Assembly: GCA_036268995.1 (NCBI GenBank)
Contig: DATATB010000179.1
Span: 1 to 55,698 of the forward strand
DNA length: 55,698 bases
Origin: DATATB01 sp036268995
GTDB lineage: Bacteria; Planctomycetota; Planctomycetia; Pirellulales; PNKZ01
Direction: 5' to 3'
The first letter of the stretch is position 1. Every line of letters begins with the position of its first letter. The notes beneath the pieces were generated by a model. It made no database searches. It was not told where the DNA came from and worked only from the letters and a program-made list of their open reading frames with translations. Made by a program: the position numbers and the translations under genes. Below, piece by piece: positions 1 to 8,552 of this stretch.

Positions 1-128
1 GAGAAAGCGGTGCTTTTTGAAAATGCTGCTTGCTGAGTCCATCGCTCGTTGATGGTGGCGCAAAGTTCAGACGCTGCAACTGTCCGTCACATAGTGATTT
101 GTAAAAACGCTAGCTTGTTCACAGCAGT

Positions 129-296
129 GGGGCGAGGCTCCTGCCGAGCCGGGGATATCGGCTCCCCGGTGCTGCCGGCACCCGATGCAATTCGCCGCCG
201 GGCTATCATAGACGAAGCCGGCGCCAAGGCGGCACTATTAATAATTGCCTAGATCCCGGCGCTACGTAGCGCCCCGGCTCGGCAGGAGCCTCGCCC
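129..296. repeat. Inverted repeat, 25-bp perfect arms (130-154 / 272-296)
   Basis: The arm starting gggcgaggctcctgccgagc at 130-154 is the exact reverse complement of 272-296. The loop is 117 bp and carries no gene. Translated on the minus strand, the right arm gives the string EGEAPAEPG, which I recall as a frequent spurious peptide in planctomycete annotations, so this is probably a dispersed palindromic repeat (MITE- or REP-like). It lies just downstream of the exporter gene that ends at 310 on the minus strand and could also fold in its transcript. The rest of 1-309 shows no convincing gene; the small ORF at 49-252 runs through the repeat. Confidence 0.75.
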
Positions 297-309
297 TCCC
301 ACATTCGAT

Positions 310-2889
310 CTAGCCGTGATAACGGCGGCCGCTGTCGGCGGCGACGGGCTCGTCGCGCACCATGGCGCGGAGCAGCACGGGCTGCGGTTCGTGCTCGTGC
401 GCCGGATCCACGCCGGGCAGCGGTTCGCCGAGTTGGCGACCCGGCCGAAAGCGGCGGCCGAACAGCGCGCCCAGCGGGCTGGCCAGCACCGCCGGCAAGA
501 CCACCAGGTTGCCCACCAGGGCTGCGGTGAGCAGCGTGCACATCAGATATCCGAAGCGCTGGGTCGGCGTGAAGGGGCTCATGGCAAACACGCTCATGCC
601 CAGGCCGATCACGCCCCAGCTTTGGAACATCGGCCGGGCGCAACCTTTGTAGGCCAGCATGATCGAATCGCGACGACTCAAGCCGTTCTTCAGCCCGTTG
701 CGGTACATGAGCATGAAGTGCACGACGTCGTCGACCGTGACGCCCAGCGCCACGCCGGGAGCCATGACCGTGCCGGTGTCGACCACGATGCCCACCAGGC
801 CCATGAAGCCGAACACGATCATCACGGGAAAGATGGCGGGTAGCGCCATGACGATGCCGGCCGACCATTCGCGCACCGACAGGGTCATGATGATCGAGAC
901 CACCACGAGATCCATGATGAAGCCCAGCAGCAGACCATCGAGCAGCGAGTGCTGCGCCTTATAGATCAAGGGCACCAGGCCCGTGTACTTGGCTTCGATG
1001 CCCAAGCCGCCGTCGGGTTCGGCCGCGAGGATCGGTTCGACCTCGGCGCGGATATTGTTGACGAACTGGCCGAAGTCGACGTCCTTGAGCGCACTGATCC
1101 GAGCGCTGATGCGCCACAGCTCGCAGCCGGTGGCTTCGAGCGTGCCGTCGGCGGCCGGCAGTTTTTCTAGGGCCACGTAGCCTTGGCCGTAGAAGTTGTC
1201 GCGATGTTCTTCCAGCCGCTTATTGTATTCGGTGCGGGCCAGCTCGTATTTCTGCTTCGAGCGGCCTACGGCAATGCGCTCAACCGCGCCAAGGATGCCG
1301 CGCGAGGATTTCTTGTAGTCTTTTTCTTCGGGCAAGCGAGGCGCGAAGGTAGCCACCGACAGGGCGTTGCCGACCACGTCGAGCTTTTCGACCTTCTTCT
1401 GTACCTTTTGCACCAACTCGATGCGCTCGAGCATGCTGAGCCGGCAGACGCGCGGGTCGATCTTGAGCACGACCTCCATCGGCACCAGCGGGCCGAGGTG
1501 TTTTTCCAGCCATTTGTAATCGGCCAGGATCGGGGCATCGGACTTGAACATCCGCATCATCTGCACGCTGGTCGTGATCCGCGTGCAGCCCCAACCGAAG
1601 AATGCCAGCAGAATGATGCCGGCCGCGGCCACAACGAGGTGGCGATCCACGATGAAGCGCGCCACCGGCCACCAGAAGTGCCCCCAGCCTTCGTCGCCTT
1701 CGGCTTCTTCGTCCACGGCGGCATGCGACGAACTCTTTGCGGCCGCAGGTGTCAGCGGCCAAAGCTGAAAGCCGGCGGGCAGAAACAAGCACAGCAGCAG
1801 CAAGCTGGCGACCACGCCCACCGCAGAGTAAATGCCGAACTGCTGGATCGGCACCAAATCGCTGTAGCACAGCGAGACCAGGCCCACGGCCGTGGTTCCG
1901 GTGGCCAATCCCAAAGGCAATGCGGCATGATGCAGCGCTTTGCCCGGCGCTCCGACGGGGCCTTGCTCGAGCACCAGGTCGCGATAGTAATTTGCCAAAT
2001 GAATCGCGCCCGAGATGCCGGCCACGAACACCAAGGGCGGCATCGTCAGCAGGATCGCGTTCATGTCGGTGGGCAACACGCGGGTCAGCGCCAGGCTGAG
2101 CGCGGCGCTGTAAATGCCGGCAACAAATACCAGTACCGTCAGCAAGACGCTGCGCAAGCACATCCAACTGATCACCACTCCGATGATCAGCGCAATTCCC
2201 GCTAGCCGCACGAGGCTGCTTTCACCGGCCGAATCGATGGCAAAGTTGTCGATCGGCGGGCCGCCCATGTGAAACGATGACCGGGGGATGTTGCACTCGG
2301 CCGCCGTTTCCCGGAGCGTGTTAATCGTGCCGCGCAGATTGCGCTTGCCGGCTTCGCTGAGCGTCACCACCACGCCCGTCTGCCGCGCCGGCTCGGCCTG
2401 CGTGGCAGTCGAACCCGAAAGTCGATCAGCGGGCGAAGCCGGTTTGCCTTCGTCCGGCAATATCGGTCCGATCAGGGCCCCTTCGAGCCGCGCCAGCGCA
2501 TCGGCGTCGCTGAGATTGAGTTGTTCTTTCAGGCCCTTGAGCAGCATCGGGCCCGTGACCACGCTTTGAAAAAAGCCGTGGGCATGGCCGGGCCGATCGG
2601 AAGGCACCAGCTTTTCGACAAACAGCTTCAAACGCTGATCGTCGAGCGTGCAGCCGTCCCAGCTTGCTAGCACAAATTGCTCGCCGGCAAAGTGCTGCTG
2701 AAACCAGGCGAACTCCCGGGTCTCTTTGTAATTGGCCGGCAGCCAGTCCTGGACGTCGTTCTTGTTGCTCTTAAAAGCCTTGGCCGCGCACAGGAACGTG
2801 GGAGGGAGCAGAAACACGGCCACGAGCACGATCCGCAGCCCGTTCCGCGAAAAGAATGTTGACTTCTTTTTCATAAACGCCGCGAGCAT
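310..2889 (-). CDS. RND/MMPL-family exporter (SSD-type membrane transporter)
   Basis: This 859-residue protein has the architecture of RND-superfamily 'predicted exporters'. There is one N-terminal membrane segment (about residues 13-32) and a large periplasmic loop. A cluster of hydrophobic helices follows at about 225-370, then a single helix, a second periplasmic domain and a second helix cluster near the C-terminus. The duplicated half-plus-half layout and the conserved stretches SGAIHLANYYRD and GVTVDDVVHFMLMYR (the acidic DD within a helix is typical) support the call. Substrates could be lipids, hopanoids or drugs; nothing in the sequence decides. The start at 2889 and the in-frame ATG at 2874 (MKKKSTFF) are both possible, and neither has a clear ribosome binding site. 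It appears to be a single-gene unit. Confidence 0.85.
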   Translation of the reverse strand: MLAAFMKKKSTFFSRNGLRIVLVAVFLLPPTFLCAAKAFKSNKNDVQDWLPANYKETREFAWFQQHFAGEQFVLASWDGCTLDDQRLKLFVEKLVPSDRPGHAHGFFQSVVTGPMLLKGLKEQLNLSDADALARLEGALIGPILPDEGKPASPADRLSGSTATQAEPARQTGVVVTLSEAGKRNLRGTINTLRETAAECNIPRSSFHMGGPPIDNFAIDSAGESSLVRLAGIALIIGVVISWMCLRSVLLTVLVFVAGIYSAALSLALTRVLPTDMNAILLTMPPLVFVAGISGAIHLANYYRDLVLEQGPVGAPGKALHHAALPLGLATGTTAVGLVSLCYSDLVPIQQFGIYSAVGVVASLLLLCLFLPAGFQLWPLTPAAAKSSSHAAVDEEAEGDEGWGHFWWPVARFIVDRHLVVAAAGIILLAFFGWGCTRITTSVQMMRMFKSDAPILADYKWLEKHLGPLVPMEVVLKIDPRVCRLSMLERIELVQKVQKKVEKLDVVGNALSVATFAPRLPEEKDYKKSSRGILGAVERIAVGRSKQKYELARTEYNKRLEEHRDNFYGQGYVALEKLPAADGTLEATGCELWRISARISALKDVDFGQFVNNIRAEVEPILAAEPDGGLGIEAKYTGLVPLIYKAQHSLLDGLLLGFIMDLVVVSIIMTLSVREWSAGIVMALPAIFPVMIVFGFMGLVGIVVDTGTVMAPGVALGVTVDDVVHFMLMYRNGLKNGLSRRDSIMLAYKGCARPMFQSWGVIGLGMSVFAMSPFTPTQRFGYLMCTLLTAALVGNLVVLPAVLASPLGALFGRRFRPGRQLGEPLPGVDPAHEHEPQPVLLRAMVRDEPVAADSGRRYHG

Positions 2890-3768
2890 CCATTTAAAGA
2901 AAAAGAGTGAGTCGTCGTGACTCGGCCAGGACGACGTTCGAAGGCGAGGCAGGCTCCTGGCCGCCCGTTACGGTTTGGCCAGATCGTAGATCCGACTTCG
3001 TCCATGCGTCCGGCACTTCACCAGCGCTGAACCGGCCACAATCCGGCGCCCGGCCAGTCGCCGTCGTCGGACGCCCATCCTGGACGACCGACAGCGGGTT
3101 CGCCGATCGGGCCGCAGGCTCCGCCCCTGCTAGGGCGAGGGCCGTGCGGCAGCAAACAGCCAATGAACCTAGTCTACCGATCGGTTTTACGAGCGTCGAT
3201 ACGTCAAACCCAATGCGGTTGGCCGTAAACGTCCACATACACAAAGCTTGAGGCCAGCAACGCCAGCGCTAGCCCGGTCGTCGCTGGCGATTGGGTTGCC
3301 TTTGCCGAGCGGCCAGCGCGATTGGCTTATATGCGCTGGCAGCGGACCGGGACCGAGACTCAGGCCGCCAGTGGCGGCCGAACTGGCTCGCCACGGCGAA
3401 CCTCCGCTTCGGCTCTTGACCGTGACAGCACGCCGAAAAGTTTCGTCGAAAAAAGTTTTTGGTGAGCCTTAAAGCCTGACAGTAATAGGGCTTTTGCCGC
3501 CGCGCAATTTGCCGACTGGGCCCGCGGCCGCGGAGTGGACACTTTGGCGATTGCAAAAAACGAGGCTGCCTAGTTTTTGTGCAAGCAGGCGGCTGCCTCG
3601 ATTCGTGCAAGCGTGCATGCAATTACAGCATGCTTGCTGCAAGCGTCGTAAGTGCAGGCAGCAAAGTGATATCGGTGCTTTGCTTGACTTCTGCTAAAAG
3701 ATGGCCACGAACGGCGACCGGTTGGTACGAGTCGTCGAAACGGAATTCGCCTGTCAATGGAGGAAGTC
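2890..3768. other. Gene-free stretch with short GC-rich repeats
   Basis: About 880 bp lie between the exporter start and the ribbon-helix-helix gene. ORFs of 114-116 codons exist on both strands (around 2894-3251), but they are mutual antisense shadows of GC-rich DNA without recognisable domains. Between about 3555 and 3650 there is a cluster of related short words (gctgcct, gcaagc, gcatgc), including gcatgc-aattaca-gcatgc, which could form hairpins. I see no clear promoter or RNA gene here. Confidence 0.5.
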
Positions 3769-4155
3769 ATGACCGAGAGGCACCAAGAGGTCGTTCGCGT
3801 CGCTCATCAGCTTTACAACCAGGCGCCCGACTGGGTCGCCTTTTTCCGCGAGGTTCTGGGCGTGACCGGTATTGTCCGGCAATCGTTCAAGACCCCGGAA
3901 GAAATGGCCAGCTTCGAGCAAAGCGAGCAGTACACCGAGATTCAGCAGTTGCTGGCCAAGCTGCGCGAGCGCAGCGGCGCCAACGATCTGAATGGCTCGA
4001 AGGAACCGACGCGGGTCATCACCGTGCGGCTCCCCCAGAGCCTGCATGAATCGCTGCGGCACGAGGCCCACGAGCGGCACACGAGCATGAACAAGTTGTG
4101 CATCTCGAAGCTGCTTCAGATCGTCGATCGCGAATTGGTCCCCGTCGAGGCCTGA
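3769..4155 (+). CDS. Ribbon-helix-helix (HicB-like) protein
   Basis: A 128-residue protein. The C-terminal part (VITVRLPQSLHESLRHEA, then TSMNKLCISKL) matches the ribbon-helix-helix fold of HicB/Arc-like regulators: a short beta strand carrying R and L, followed by two helices with the conserved S-MNKL turn. The N-terminal half (about residues 1-75) is helical and of unknown function. The start at 3769 is preferred over the in-frame ATG at 3757 because ggagg (3759-3763) sits five bases upstream and overlaps the earlier ATG. No HicA-like toxin partner lies next to it, so a role as a stand-alone regulator or an orphan antitoxin-like protein is inference. A strong terminator follows. Confidence 0.75.
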   Translation: MTERHQEVVRVAHQLYNQAPDWVAFFREVLGVTGIVRQSFKTPEEMASFEQSEQYTEIQQLLAKLRERSGANDLNGSKEPTRVITVRLPQSLHESLRHEAHERHTSMNKLCISKLLQIVDRELVPVEA

Positions 4156-4193
4156 ACCGTCGGCCCCGCCCGCCCGTCGGGGGATCGCAAAAC

Positions 4194-4255
4194 AAAGACC
4201 GCGCGCGTGTCACTGCTTGGCCCGCCCAAGCAGTGGCACCTGCGGTCTTTTTTTT
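4194..4255 (+). terminator. Intrinsic terminator after the ribbon-helix-helix gene
   Basis: A two-part stem is present. Outer arms aaagaccgc (4194-4202) and gcggtcttt (4242-4250) enclose inner arms cactgcttgg (4211-4220) and ccaagcagtg (4226-4235). The structure ends in an eight-T run (4248-4255). This is the clearest rho-independent terminator in the window and lies 39 bp after the stop codon. Confidence 0.85.
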
Positions 4256-4330
4256 CGTTTTCGCTCGCGCGAGACGGCCCCCACGGACCGCAGTCCGTGG
4301 GCTTGGGATTGCGCGAACGACTATTAAAAA

Positions 4331-4794
4331 GGGCCGGAGCGGATCTGTAAGCCGGGTTCTGTGCCCCTGCTTGCCGGCCGCCTGGCGGCGACTGGCAAAC
4401 CTGGGGCGACGGCCATTTCTCTAGGACGCCGATTGCTCGGCACCTCAAGCAGCCTACCCGGAAGTGGTTGGCGCACCGGACCGGTACGCGCTGCGGCCAC
4501 GCCCGGTTAAAGGGGCGCGACCGCAGACTTCTTCCTGTTTGGCCTTGCTTCCCGTGGGGTTTACCTAGCCAGACTGGTCACCCAGCCTGCTGGTGAGCTC
4601 TTACCTCACCGTTTCACCCTTACCGGCACCGGAACCAAAGTCCCGGTACTGGCGGTTTGCTTTCTGTTGCACTTTCCCTGGCCTTGCGGCCGGTGGGAGT
4701 TACCCACCACGGTGTCCTGCGAAGCCCGGACTTTCCTCCCGCCGCGAGCTAAATGAATAGCAGCGGCCGGCGGCCGTCCGATCCACTCCGGCCC
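4331..4794 (-). ncRNA. rnpB: RNase P RNA, bacterial type A
   Basis: Catalytic RNA of ribonuclease P, which matures tRNA 5' ends. Conserved blocks seen on the minus strand are GAGGAAAGTCCGGGC (4738-4724), ACAGAAAGCAAACCGCC (4667-4651), the segment GGGTGAAACGGTGAGG followed by TAAGAGCTCACC (about 4622-4594), and the 3' block ACAGAACCCGGCTTACAGAT. The ends are set by the P1 helix: gggccggagtggatc at the 5' end pairs over 15 positions, with one G-U, with gatccgctccggccc at the 3' end. A short T run follows. The 5' end begins only seven bases after the stop of the upstream radical SAM gene, so its promoter probably lies inside that gene, or it is processed from a shared transcript. Confidence 0.96.
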
Positions 4795-4800
4795 AAGTAG

Positions 4801-5814
4801 CTACGATAGCTGCCCACGGGGATCCGGAGAAGCGGCGGCGCGTTGGAAATGCCGCCCCTGGTACGATCCGCGCCGCGCAAACTCGGCTTCCAGCGCCGCG
4901 CGCACGCCTGGCTTGTCGAGGCACCAGGCCGGCCCAACCAGGTAATCGGGAGGCGCATCGCCGCTGGTGCGTTCCACAACGCAGTCGGGCGGCAACAGCT
5001 CCAGAAAATCGACCGCCGTGCAAACATACTCCTCGCGCGACATCAACTCGACCTGTCCGCTGGCGACTTCGTCGGCCAGTCGCGTGTTCTTCACGGCGTA
5101 CAGGTTGTGCAGCTTGATCGCGTCCAGGCCCAGGCTGGCCAGTTCGCGGGCCGTGGCCAGCATCATCTCGCGAGTCTCGCCCGGCAGGCCGAGCATCACG
5201 TGGGCGCAGAGTTCGAAGCCCCGTCCGCGGCTGCGCTGGATCGCTTCGCGTGAGGCAGCATAGTCGTGCCCGCGGTTCATCCACACCAGCGAGGCGTCGT
5301 GGATCGTCTGCACGCCATATTCGACGGACAAGTACGTCCGCCCGGCGATTTCTTGCAGCAGTGCCAGCACTTCGTCGCCCACGCAGTCGGGTCGCGTGCC
5401 AATGGCCATGCCCACCACTTGCGGATGAGCTAGGGCCTGTTCGTACAGCGGCCGCAAGCGCGACACGGGAGCATACGTGTTCGTGGCCGGCTGAAAGTAC
5501 GCCAGGAACTGGTCCACGTTGTAGCGCTGGCGAATGCGGCGAATGCCATCGTCGATCTGCGCGGCGATCTGCGTGCGCGGCACGCGCCGGCTGGGGCTGA
5601 AGCTGCGGTTGTCGCAGAACGTGCAGCCGCCGGTGGCCACCGTGCCGTCGACATTCGGGCAAGTGAAGCCGGCGTCGATGCTCACCTTGTGTACCCGGCC
5701 GCCAAACCGGCCGCGGAGAAAATGATTGTAAGAGTAGAAGCGCAAGCCCGCCGCACGCCACGAGGGCAGGGCGGCAGCTTCGGCGGAGATCGGCTCGTGG
5801 GCGGGCATCGACAT
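4801..5814 (-). CDS. TIGR01212-family radical SAM protein (YhcC-like)
   Basis: A 337-residue protein. The N-terminal block FYSYNHFLRGRFGGRVHKVS is followed by a cysteine cluster (GFTCPNVDG, then GGCTFCDN) that binds the 4Fe-4S cluster. The spacing of about twelve residues between the first cysteine and CxxC is that of the TIGR01212/YhcC family rather than the classical CxxxCxxC. Later blocks (CAHVMLGLPGET, SVEYGVQT, KLHNLY) are also family-typical. Its enzymatic product is not established, although the family is related to Elp3-like enzymes. The ORF is open to 5862, but I place the start at 5814 (MSMPAHEP), because the longer version would overlap the divergent rsgA start. Only 24 bp separate the two starts. 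rnpB follows directly downstream. Confidence 0.9.
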   Translation of the reverse strand: MSMPAHEPISAEAAALPSWRAAGLRFYSYNHFLRGRFGGRVHKVSIDAGFTCPNVDGTVATGGCTFCDNRSFSPSRRVPRTQIAAQIDDGIRRIRQRYNVDQFLAYFQPATNTYAPVSRLRPLYEQALAHPQVVGMAIGTRPDCVGDEVLALLQEIAGRTYLSVEYGVQTIHDASLVWMNRGHDYAASREAIQRSRGRGFELCAHVMLGLPGETREMMLATARELASLGLDAIKLHNLYAVKNTRLADEVASGQVELMSREEYVCTAVDFLELLPPDCVVERTSGDAPPDYLVGPAWCLDKPGVRAALEAEFARRGSYQGRHFQRAAASPDPRGQLS

Positions 5815-5838
5815 GATGGTAGTGTACAATCCAAGTGC

Positions 5839-6969
5839 ATGGGCAAAAAGAAACCCAAACATCTGCGAGCCGACTTTCGCAAGAACCGCACGCCGCGGCC
5901 CCGCGACAGCGATTTGACTCGCAAGTACCAGGCCGACGATGCGGCCCAGGACGACGCGTCCCAGTCGGAACGCGTCAGCGGCAAAGGCGAGCTGACGCGC
6001 AAGCGGACGGTGCGTGGCGTCGAAGTCGACAGCGACCAGACCGGTTTCGACGTGCTGCTGGATCGCGACCAGTCATGCCAGTGCGGTCGCGTGCTGAGCG
6101 TGCATGGCCTGACCAGCACCGTGGCCGGCGACGACGGCCAGCAGTATGTCTGCGCCACCCGGCGGCTGCTGAAGACGCTGTCCACCGATCAGCGTCATGT
6201 CGTGGCGGCCGGCGACGTTGTGTGGTTTCGCATCGCCAGCCAGCAGGAAGGGATCATCGAACGGATCGAGCCGCGGCACGGCATCATCAGCCGCGCCAGC
6301 CGCGGGCGCCAGCATATCATCGTGGCCAACGTCGATCAGTTGATCATCGTCAGTAGCGCGGCCGAGCCGTATCTCAAGCCGAACCTGATCGACCGCTTTA
6401 TCGTCACGGCCGAAAAGGGGGGCATCCGGCCGGTCATCTGCATCAACAAAATCGACCTGGTCGATCTCGCGAACCTCCAGCCGCTGGTGGGCGTCTACAG
6501 TCAGATGGGCTACGAGGTGTTGTTCACCAGTGCCCGGACGGGCTTTGGCGTCGATCGCTTGCGGCGACGGCTTGCCGGCCGGCAGAGCGTGATCTCGGGC
6601 CAGAGCGGCGTGGGCAAGTCGTCGCTGCTGAATGCCATCGAGCCGGGCCTGCACCTGCGCGTCCGGGAGGTGAGCGCCGAGACCCAGAAGGGCAAGCACA
6701 CGACGACCACCGCGCGGGTGCTGCCATTGGCCGCCGGCGGCTACGTCGTCGATACCCCCGGGTTGCGGCAGTTCCAGCTTTGGGACGTGATCCCGGAGGA
6801 GGTGGCCGGCTTCTACCGCGACATCCGGCCGCTGGTGAGCCGCTGCCGGTTTCCCGATTGCACGCATACCCACGAAGAGGACTGTGCCGTAAAAAACGCC
6901 GTGGCCGACGGCTGGATCGACGCCCGGCGCTACGAGAGCTACTGCCAGCTCCGCGAGGGGGATCTTTGA
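5839..6969 (+). CDS. rsgA: Ribosome small-subunit-dependent GTPase A
   Basis: A circularly permuted GTPase of 376 residues that acts in late 30S ribosome maturation. The order seen is a basic N-terminus with a divergent OB-fold, NKID (G4) before the P-loop GQSGVGKSSLLNA (G1), then DTPGLRQF (G3). A C-terminal zinc motif (CRFPDCTHTHEEDC) completes the family signature. The start at 5839 (MGKKKPKHLRADF) was chosen because the upstream in-frame extension back to 5689 is antisense to the radical SAM gene and has no family similarity. The basic Lys/Arg-rich N-terminus fits RNA binding. It is divergent from the radical SAM gene with almost no room for separate promoters. Confidence 0.96.
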   Translation: MGKKKPKHLRADFRKNRTPRPRDSDLTRKYQADDAAQDDASQSERVSGKGELTRKRTVRGVEVDSDQTGFDVLLDRDQSCQCGRVLSVHGLTSTVAGDDGQQYVCATRRLLKTLSTDQRHVVAAGDVVWFRIASQQEGIIERIEPRHGIISRASRGRQHIIVANVDQLIIVSSAAEPYLKPNLIDRFIVTAEKGGIRPVICINKIDLVDLANLQPLVGVYSQMGYEVLFTSARTGFGVDRLRRRLAGRQSVISGQSGVGKSSLLNAIEPGLHLRVREVSAETQKGKHTTTTARVLPLAAGGYVVDTPGLRQFQLWDVIPEEVAGFYRDIRPLVSRCRFPDCTHTHEEDCAVKNAVADGWIDARRYESYCQLREGDL

Positions 6970-6991
6970 CGCATCAATGCACGATCATCAT

Positions 6992-7049
6992 AAAGCCGCG
7001 ACCGCTGGTCGCGCTCCCCCCGGAAACCGCGACCAGCGGTCGCGGCTTT
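6992..7049. repeat. Perfect 22-bp inverted repeat between rsgA and hflX
   Basis: Arms 6992-7013 and 7028-7049 are exact reverse complements (the left arm begins aaagccgcgaccgctggtcg), with a 14-bp loop rich in C and G. No T run follows, so it is not a canonical terminator. Its translations (such as KPRPLVA or SGRGF) resemble a peptide string often seen in planctomycete spurious ORFs, suggesting a dispersed palindrome. It could still act as an RNA hairpin stabilising the 3' end of the rsgA message. Confidence 0.8.
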
Positions 7050-7128
7050 GTGGGCGGGCTTTATGGGGGCGGCTTGATGGTCCCGATTCCCCCGGAGGGT
7101 ATACTTGTAGGGGGAAGAATGGTTTCCT

Positions 7129-8499
7129 TTGGCAACGAATACGGAGACGCTTTTCAACGTGACCGAAATCAACCGTGCGGGCGGGCTGGTTAGCGAAGCG
7201 GCGGTCCTGGTAGAAGTCAGCGTGGATGGGCGGCCGCTCACCGACGAACATCTGGAAGAGCTGGCCGGCCTGGCCGAAACGGCCGGTGCCCGCGTGGTCG
7301 GGCAAGTCACGCAGCGGCGCGAGGCGCCGGACATCGCCACGTATCTGGGCAAAGGCAAAGTCGACGAGTTGCGCGTGCTCGGCGAAGCGACCGACGCCGA
7401 CGTGATCATCTTCGACAATGATCTGAATCCGGCCCAGACGCGCAACCTGGAAAAGGCCACCGGCCGCAAGGTGCTCGATCGCACCGAGCTGATTCTCGAT
7501 ATTTTTGCCAGCCGCGCGCAGACGCACCAGGCCCGGCTGGCGGTCGAGCTCGCGCAGTTGCAGTATTCGCTGCCGCGGCTGAAGCGGATGTGGACGCATC
7601 TTTCGCGCATCAAGGCCGGCATCGGCATGCGCGGCCCCGGCGAAAAGCAGTTGGAAGTCGACCGGCGGCTGGTGGAAAAGCGTATTCACGACTTGCAGCA
7701 AGAGTTGCTGACCATCCAGCGCCGCAAGCAGCGCGAGGTGGCCGCCCGCCGCGACCGCATGACCGTCTCGCTCGTGGGCTACACCAACGCCGGCAAGAGC
7801 ACGCTGTTGAATGCGCTCACCGGCTCGCACGTGCTGACTCAAGACAAGCTGTTCGCCACGCTCGACACGCGCACCCGGCGCTGGTCGCTGCCCGGCTGGG
7901 GGCCGGTGCTGTTGAGCGACACGGTCGGCTTTATTCGCGACTTGCCGCACAACCTGATCGAAAGTTTCAAGGCCACTCTGGAAGAGGCCCGGCAGGCCGA
8001 TCTGCTGTTGCACGTGGCCGACGCCAGCAACCCGGCCGTCTATGAGCAGATTGCCGCGGTGTACGGCGTGTTGCAAGAGTTGGGCATCGAAGCCAAGGAC
8101 ACGCTGCTGGTGCTCAACAAGGTCGATCAACTCGAAGACCGCTCACGGCTCGAAGGTTTGTTCAGCCGATATCCCAACGCCATCACCATCAGTGCGCGGC
8201 GGGGCACCGGGATTGAGCGCCTGCGCGGCGAAGTGAGCGCGGCCTTGAGCCGCGGGTTTGACGACGTGGAAATCGAAATGTCGGTGGCCAATGGCCGCTT
8301 GCTGGCCTTCCTGGCCGCGCACGGCGAAGTGCTGTCCAAGCAGTACAACGACAGCCATGTGATTGTGCATTGCCGGCTGCCGGCCCGATTCGTGGCGCAG
8401 ATCGATCCGGCCGAGGCTTCCGTGCGTTGCACGCTCAACGGGCGCGACCGGTTGCCGCCCAGCCAGGGCGTCGAGCATCGGATCGAGGACGTGGCGTAG
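7129..8499 (+). CDS. hflX: Ribosome-associated GTPase HflX
   Basis: A 456-residue GTPase of the Obg-HflX superfamily. HflX proteins bind the 50S subunit and split or rescue stalled ribosomes. The N-terminal HflX domain is evident (DIATYLGKGKVDEL, FDNDLNPAQTRNLE, LDRTELILDIFA, then the glycine-rich GIGMRGPGEKQLE). A G domain follows with GYTNAGKSTLLNAL (P-loop), DTVGFIRDLP (G3) and NKVD (G4). The likely start is TTG at 7129, preceded at about eleven bases by gggggaag; a GTG at 7159 is an alternative. It stands apart from rsgA by the palindromic repeat, so it is probably transcribed separately. Confidence 0.95.
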   Translation: MATNTETLFNVTEINRAGGLVSEAAVLVEVSVDGRPLTDEHLEELAGLAETAGARVVGQVTQRREAPDIATYLGKGKVDELRVLGEATDADVIIFDNDLNPAQTRNLEKATGRKVLDRTELILDIFASRAQTHQARLAVELAQLQYSLPRLKRMWTHLSRIKAGIGMRGPGEKQLEVDRRLVEKRIHDLQQELLTIQRRKQREVAARRDRMTVSLVGYTNAGKSTLLNALTGSHVLTQDKLFATLDTRTRRWSLPGWGPVLLSDTVGFIRDLPHNLIESFKATLEEARQADLLLHVADASNPAVYEQIAAVYGVLQELGIEAKDTLLVLNKVDQLEDRSRLEGLFSRYPNAITISARRGTGIERLRGEVSAALSRGFDDVEIEMSVANGRLLAFLAAHGEVLSKQYNDSHVIVHCRLPARFVAQIDPAEASVRCTLNGRDRLPPSQGVEHRIEDVA

Positions 8500-8552
8500 T
8501 CGCAGTTTCACACCGATGCTGTTTCAACCAGTCGAGCGGCCCCCAACGAGCT

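Noticed and set aside
1183..2205. A 340-codon plus-strand ORF
   Set aside because: It is antisense to the RND exporter, rich in His, Gln and Arg as expected of a shadow frame in GC-rich DNA, with no domain.
2894..3251. ORFs of 114 and 116 codons on opposite strands
   Set aside because: They occupy the same DNA, have no recognisable domains or ribosome binding sites, and look like random open frames.
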